DNA of 64,000 bases, from NCBI GenBank assembly GCA_934086395.1, contig CAKOIE010000002.1, positions 23,314 through 87,313 of the forward strand. The letters run 5' to 3'. This document shows positions 59,759 to 64,000 of the stretch, piece by piece. Position numbers and translations under genes: made by a program. This stretch comes from an uncultured Bacilli bacterium (lineage in GTDB: Bacteria; Bacillota_I; Bacilli_A; RF39; UBA660). Positions within the stretch are counted from its first letter, which is position 1; each line of letters opens with the position of its first letter. A model generated the notes under the pieces. That model was not told where the DNA came from. It saw only the letters and a program-made list of their open reading frames with translations, and made no database searches.

Positions 59759-61747
59759 TTATTTATATTCTAATTTTTTAACCTTTTCTATATATGTTAA
59801 TTTAGGGTTTACATCAAAACATTTAGTTAAATCGAGTCCTTCTTCAATTAATGCCCCACGATCTCTTTTACCACTTGGCGCAATAGGAAATGATTCAACA
59901 TTAGAATGTACTCGAATATACATTTTATCCACTAATTCTTTAGGAAATTCTTTTTTAAGTCTTGAATTAATACTGTCTAAAGCTTTAGCAAAACAACTAA
60001 TCATAACCGGACTAAATTCCACATGAATAACAATTGATTCTCCCATTTTATCATCATTTACCCTAACAGCAGTCGTACTCATAACGTTTTTAGTATCTTT
60101 TAAAACCACATCTTCTATTTCAAATAAAGGTATAGTTCTTCCATTAACTACAAATGCATCATCTAATCTTCCTTTAATTCTAACTCTTCTATTATTATCA
60201 GATTTAAAAGCATAATTAGTTAATGATAACCATCTCTTTCCATCAGCGCTTTCTACATGTAAATCATTAATATGTAATTTATCAAAATCATTTTCATCAT
60301 AATAATATTTAGTCATATCAGCCGGAGACTTACCAACTAATAACCCAACTTCATTTAATTTACAATATCTTCCATTTTTATCAAGAACTTCAGTTTCAGC
60401 AAACGGTAATGTTGTAAGACCAATTCCCTCTTTTAAAAACATATTTTGAGGTAATTTTTCTAAATGCGCTTTAAACAAAGTAGTAAATATACCACTAGCT
60501 TCTCCAGTTCCACCACCAATTGAAAATGAAACAGGTGCTAACGGAAACGGTAATTTAGAAGTACCAAATTTATGTTTTCTAGCTGTATAATTAAAATATT
60601 TTTCTTCACCAGCACTCATTCCCTCTCCCGTAATAGTAGGAGCAATTAAATTAGTAAAATCTAAATTTTTAAACTTTGAATTATTATTTAAATTATTACA
60701 AAAATCTAAATAAAATCCAACAGAACCTGGAGCATAATTAGGTCTATGAATAGCCATACTATACTTAAAGAAGCATCTATTATAAATAGGTTCTAAATTC
60801 ATTAAACAACCATGAAATAATGAATCCCCAAGTGAACATAATTCCATATGTGTATATGTAGGAATATGATGAAGTACACTTATTCCATCCATACTAGCTA
60901 GACCAGAAATATCTTTATCATGAAATCTAGAAATAGTTACATAACTTCTATTAGCATGCAACACGCCTTTAGGAACACCTGGATTAGTAGTACCACTAGT
61001 ATAAGTTATTGCCATTGGATCATCTAATTCCACATCTTCAACTACTTTTCCATCATAATCTACACCAATATTTTCAAAATCATTTATTGTTATAACATTC
61101 TTAGAAGTCTTATCTTTAATATAATCAGTTTTATCTTCAAAACTAACAAAACCTTTATCAAATTCTTCATAAGGATCTACAGTTTTTCCTCTAAAGCTAG
61201 GTAATGAATTAGAAAGTGGAACTATTACTAAATTATTAAAATTCATATCATTTAATTTATCCTTTAATTCATCATAAACATCATCACTTATAAATACATA
61301 ATCACTTTTAGATTTTTCAATAATCATCTTTAAATAATCAGAATCAAACCATTCTCCAAAAGAATTAATAACACCACCAATTAAATTAATTGCTAAATAT
61401 AAATATACAAATTCAGGAGTATTACTAACACATAGTGGAACCTCATCACCTTTTTTATACCCTAACTCTTTTAAACTTTTAGCATAACTAAATACATGAT
61501 TAAAAAGTGTCCTATAATCTATTTTATTTCCCCTATAAAAAATTGCATTTCTTTCAAAATTTTTCTTATTTCTTAAATATGCATTCATAGCAAAAGAATA
61601 ATTATGATTTTCATCCAAATCTTTAAGTATAATTTTTGCTTTTTCCGGTATATTCAAAACATCCACATCTTGATATTTATTTTTACTTTTATTTCCATTT
61701 TCTAATATATTATTTACTTGTAATTCAAACTCATTAATATAATCCAT
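59759..61747 (-). CDS. Adenylate-forming (AMP-binding) enzyme, 2
   Basis: 662 residues. The P-loop TYTSGTTNPGVPKGVLHANRS and the adenylate-binding block SIGGGTGEASGIFTT are present; the hinge reads IKGRLDDAFVVNGRTIP and the C-terminal Lys block is APSGKRDRGAL. It is an ANL enzyme differing from enzyme 1 in length and substrate pocket. A GGAGG-like site precedes the ATG. First of the four genes that alternate toward spo0A. Confidence 0.85.
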   Translation of the reverse strand: MDYINEFELQVNNILENGNKSKNKYQDVDVLNIPEKAKIILKDLDENHNYSFAMNAYLRNKKNFERNAIFYRGNKIDYRTLFNHVFSYAKSLKELGYKKGDEVPLCVSNTPEFVYLYLAINLIGGVINSFGEWFDSDYLKMIIEKSKSDYVFISDDVYDELKDKLNDMNFNNLVIVPLSNSLPSFRGKTVDPYEEFDKGFVSFEDKTDYIKDKTSKNVITINDFENIGVDYDGKVVEDVELDDPMAITYTSGTTNPGVPKGVLHANRSYVTISRFHDKDISGLASMDGISVLHHIPTYTHMELCSLGDSLFHGCLMNLEPIYNRCFFKYSMAIHRPNYAPGSVGFYLDFCNNLNNNSKFKNLDFTNLIAPTITGEGMSAGEEKYFNYTARKHKFGTSKLPFPLAPVSFSIGGGTGEASGIFTTLFKAHLEKLPQNMFLKEGIGLTTLPFAETEVLDKNGRYCKLNEVGLLVGKSPADMTKYYYDENDFDKLHINDLHVESADGKRWLSLTNYAFKSDNNRRVRIKGRLDDAFVVNGRTIPLFEIEDVVLKDTKNVMSTTAVRVNDDKMGESIVIHVEFSPVMISCFAKALDSINSRLKKEFPKELVDKMYIRVHSNVESFPIAPSGKRDRGALIEEGLDLTKCFDVNPKLTYIEKVKKLEYK

Positions 61748-61859
61748 TTTAACCTCCCAAATAAGATCAAAATTAATAAAATTTAATCTTTAATTAGATT
61801 ATATAATAACAAAGTTAAAAACGCAAAAAAAATCTCCTATATAAAGAGATTTCCCTAAA

Positions 61860-62858
61860 TTATTTTTCACCAACAACTGATAAACTACCTGTAGATATAC
61901 TTTCAGCAATAGTTAATAACTCAGTTGAAGATAACTTATCACTAGATAAATAAAAATCTACATTATTACTAGTCCAATATAAAGAGTTAGAAGATAATGC
62001 CCCGCAAGTATCACTAAGCATTAAAGGTTCTCCATAAACTGGAATAATTTCAAATTCATCCTTAATGCTTGCCTTCTCTTCAACTAATGTAAAAGGTGAA
62101 TCCCCACTAAAAGTTAATATAACCCTATTACCATTATCAGTATTAATAGTATCTTTACTATTTAAATAAGTATTAGTAGGTAAATATAAAGGATAAATAA
62201 TATCATCTATCGTCTTACTAACATTTTCATCTTCCTTCGCATTCTCATCAATTAAAGTATCTAAATCAAAATAATCATCCTTAAATGTTGGTTTAAAATC
62301 TATCGAACTAAACTTAACAGTTATCTTAACATTACCACTATTATCAAGAACATCAACTTTAACAATATTACTATCTTTATCTAAATATATTTTCTCATTA
62401 ACTAATAAACTATTATTAGGATAATTAACTTTAGTAGTAATAATAAATCCATCATCACTATTTTCTACTTTAGCCTCGCTATCATTTTTAACATCTCTAA
62501 CCAAGCTATCTATTAAATATCCTTGAGATCCATTATCAGGCCATTCTGATTGAAATTTAAAACTCTTATTCAAACTAGGTGTTACAACATATACCTCATC
62601 ATTACTTCTTAAAATAGTTTGCTCATGATTATTTATAGTATTATTTAAATCAACTCTATAATTATTTTTATTTCTAGCTGCTATTATATTATAAGTAAAA
62701 GTATCTTCATTACTAACAATATCCATAGTACCCTTAACTAAATAAGTATCTTTTTTACCATACAATTTAATAAAATTATCAGTACTTAATTCACCACTCT
62801 TACTAGCACATCCAGTGATAAATAATAATCCTATTAAAAATAATAAATATTTTTTCAT
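61860..62858 (-). CDS. GerS/LolA-like lipoprotein
   Basis: 332 residues. Signal MKKYLLFLIGLLFITGC ends in a lipobox (ITGC). The mature N-terminal ~200 residues have a LolA-like beta-sandwich pattern (YLVKGTMDIVSNEDTFTYNIIAARNKNNYRVDL, VKVDVLDNSGNVKITVKFSS). In clostridia GerS-type lipoproteins of this fold are needed for spore cortex modification and germination. A role in spore envelope is plausible given the context. Confidence 0.7.
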   Translation of the reverse strand: MKKYLLFLIGLLFITGCASKSGELSTDNFIKLYGKKDTYLVKGTMDIVSNEDTFTYNIIAARNKNNYRVDLNNTINNHEQTILRSNDEVYVVTPSLNKSFKFQSEWPDNGSQGYLIDSLVRDVKNDSEAKVENSDDGFIITTKVNYPNNSLLVNEKIYLDKDSNIVKVDVLDNSGNVKITVKFSSIDFKPTFKDDYFDLDTLIDENAKEDENVSKTIDDIIYPLYLPTNTYLNSKDTINTDNGNRVILTFSGDSPFTLVEEKASIKDEFEIIPVYGEPLMLSDTCGALSSNSLYWTSNNVDFYLSSDKLSSTELLTIAESISTGSLSVVGEK

Positions 62859-62949
62859 TAATCCTCCTACATAATAATATTTTAAATTAAAAATATTTAT
62901 GTATAATATTTCTAAAAAAACTCATACTAATACTAGAAAAGAGGTTATA

Positions 62950-63147
62950 ATGACAACACTGCAAAAAATATGTTTAGTTATTACTATTATAGGTGGATTA
63001 AACTGGGGATTAGTTGGACTACTAGATTTTAATATAATAGACGCTATTTTTACAGCGGGCTCTGTTATTTCTAGAATAATTTATTCAATAGTAGGAATAA
63101 CAAGTATTATAAACATAGGCATCCTATTAATGGATTTAGATAAGTAA
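62950..63147 (+). CDS. DUF378 membrane protein
   Basis: 65 residues from the ATG preceded by GAGGTTATA; the longer frame includes the ribosome site. Two membrane segments with IGGLNWGLVGLLDFNIIDAIF, the DUF378 signature. Function unknown. Confidence 0.85.
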   Translation: MTTLQKICLVITIIGGLNWGLVGLLDFNIIDAIFTAGSVISRIIYSIVGITSIINIGILLMDLDK

Positions 63148-63171
63148 AAAGAGCCTTATTAAAAAGCTCTT

Positions 63172-63768
63172 TTAATTATACTCTACTATATAATAATATT
63201 TATCTTGTTTAACTAACGTAATAACAGCGCTTTTATCATAACCAAGATCATTTTCATATTCTATTGTTACTTTAATCTTTTTACATGGAACATTTTCTTT
63301 ATTTAATGAATATTTTTCATCTAATATTTCATCAATAATAACATTACTAACAACTGGTAATTCCTGATTTCTATTTCCATCACTATTATCTTCTAAATAT
63401 TTATATAAAGTATTTTCTATATTTAATCTATAATTACTAACTATATCTGGATATATAAAATCAACATTAATATCATACTTATTTAATGTATTCTTTAAAG
63501 AATATAAATCTATAATATATAACTTACTTATACTTTTAATATATTCTTCTTCATTATAATTATTTTCTAAATTATCTTTTAATATATTAAATTCATCTTT
63601 ATATAATTTACTTGCATTACTCTTTAATGAATAAGGATATCCTTCTATTTCTGCTAAATTTTTAACAATCGGTTCATTATTATCTTTATAAACACATTTT
63701 ATATAATATATTCCCCCAACTGAATATATAAGTACCATAAATAATATTATTAATATAAATTTTTTCAT
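63172..63768 (-). CDS. Membrane-anchored protein of unknown function
   Basis: 198 residues, N-terminal membrane segment (KKFILIILFMVLIYSVGGIYYI) then a soluble helical/beta part ending with a strand block (KKIKVTIEYENDLGYDKSAVITLVKQ). No motif recognised. It is convergent with the DUF378 gene and first gene seen on this strand toward the right edge. Confidence 0.55.
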   Translation of the reverse strand: MKKFILIILFMVLIYSVGGIYYIKCVYKDNNEPIVKNLAEIEGYPYSLKSNASKLYKDEFNILKDNLENNYNEEEYIKSISKLYIIDLYSLKNTLNKYDINVDFIYPDIVSNYRLNIENTLYKYLEDNSDGNRNQELPVVSNVIIDEILDEKYSLNKENVPCKKIKVTIEYENDLGYDKSAVITLVKQDKYYYIVEYN

Positions 63769-63847
63769 AAACTCCTCAATATTCTTCTTATTTTCAACAT
63801 TACAATAACTATATTATCATTCTTCTAAATTTTTTTCAATTTTTATA

Positions 63848-63876
63848 TTGAATTTCTTTTCATGTTTTGATAAAAT
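63848..63876 (+). promoter_or_regulatory. Promoter of truncated tRNA-Gly-like unit
   Basis: TTGAAT-17-TAAAAT, ending 12 bases before the tRNA-like sequence. Confidence 0.65.
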
Positions 63877-63888
63877 GTAACTTGTAAC

Positions 63889-63956
63889 GCAGGTGTGGTT
63901 CAATGGTTAGAATATAACCTTGCCCCATCTTTGACACTTGTGAATCAAAAATAGCC
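63889..63956 (+). pseudogene. Broken tRNA-Gly-like gene (5' half only)
   Basis: The sequence begins as tRNA-Gly: acceptor GCAGGTG, D-arm GTTC/GAAT-like, anticodon stem TAACC and loop TTGCC (GCC anticodon). It then departs to CCATCTTTGACACTTGTG and lacks the 3' anticodon arm, T-arm, matching acceptor strand and CCA. A promoter and a terminator bracket it, so a short tRNA-half-containing RNA may be made. Confidence 0.6.
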
Positions 63957-63958
63957 TT

Positions 63959-63988
63959 TCAAGTATGATAAATACTTGATTTTTTTAT
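63959..63988 (+). terminator. Terminator after the broken tRNA
   Basis: TCAAGTAT...ATACTTGA with a long T-run. Confidence 0.8.
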
Positions 63989-64000
63989 TGAATTTTTCTT

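Noticed and set aside
1..64000. Recoding of UGA to tryptophan, considered because two frames continue past TGA.
   Set aside because: The only tRNA-Trp in the window has a CCA anticodon, and several genes end with TGA in ATGA or similar overlaps. Trp is coded by TGG.
1..64000. A complete diversity-generating retroelement cassette in the window.
   Set aside because: No reverse transcriptase, Avd-like protein or clear template repeat is visible; only possible target genes are present.
1..64000. CRISPR array or Cas genes.
   Set aside because: No evenly spaced direct repeats with unique spacers and no Cas-like proteins were seen; the tandem repeats at 32.2-33 kb are two long units with coding content.

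Overview
The window is a very AT-rich bacterial chromosome segment with dense gene packing, strong AGGAGG-type ribosome binding sites and standard stop-codon use. TGA ends several genes in ATGA overlaps, and the tRNA-Trp has a CCA anticodon. It carries spo0A, spoIIGA, sigE, sigG, a ylmC-type gene, two CotF-like coat genes, a SleB-type hydrolase and a GerS-like lipoprotein. With lexA, T-box-controlled ileS and Gram-positive style surface proteins, this points to a spore-forming low-GC Bacillota. My inference is an uncultured gut member of the Bacilli (RF39 or Erysipelotrichia-like), but no taxonomic marker was compared.

Layout. 1-10.8 kb: the 3' end of a RhuM/Fic gene, envelope genes (uppP, SDR, PAP2, SleB), tRNA-Trp, and a large MMPL exporter fused to a secreted domain, divergent from a TetR regulator. 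10.8-13.1 kb: tandem YhcG/DUF1016 nuclease paralogues and their debris, each with a 19-bp palindrome at the same codons. 14-18 kb: a surface protein with a GC-rich hypervariable C-terminus and a GH31 enzyme. 18-26 kb: rpsD, ileS with T-box, miaB, tRNA-Thr, lexA. 26-31 kb: lipase-like protein, rhomboid protease, rluD, lspA. 31-34.5 kb: sigG, two tandem toxin/antisense modules, sigE, spoIIGA. 34.6-40 kb: envelope and regulatory proteins of unknown role. 40-43.7 kb: CapA / racemase / ATP-grasp operon, then CotF-like genes. 43.7-47.1 kb: two more surface proteins with unusual promoters. 47.2-51.4 kb: tRNA-Ala, a nucleotidase, a CofE-like ligase, a zinc peptidase, cysS. 51.4-63.8 kb: a ClpC-like protein, spo0A, and an upstream run of adenylate-forming enzymes alternating with degenerate hybrid histidine kinases, then a GerS-like lipoprotein. 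The right edge has a broken tRNA-Gly.

How the parts may work together. Sporulation is the main theme. Putative 0A boxes lie upstream of spoIIGA and spo0A, and the kinase-like/AMP-ligase run reads straight into spo0A. Surface variation is a second theme: three related secreted proteins have C-termini resembling targets of diversity-generating retroelements, and two have promoters whose spacer contains a G-run of different length.

Most notable, none tested here: (1) two tandem type I toxin-antitoxin-like modules between sigG and sigE, with five synonymous and no amino-acid-changing differences between the 26-codon toxins and consensus antisense promoters; (2) the in-frame, covarying 19-bp palindromes of the YhcG genes; (3) the hypervariable surface-protein tail and G-run promoters; (4) the pseudokinase/AMP-ligase module upstream of spo0A.
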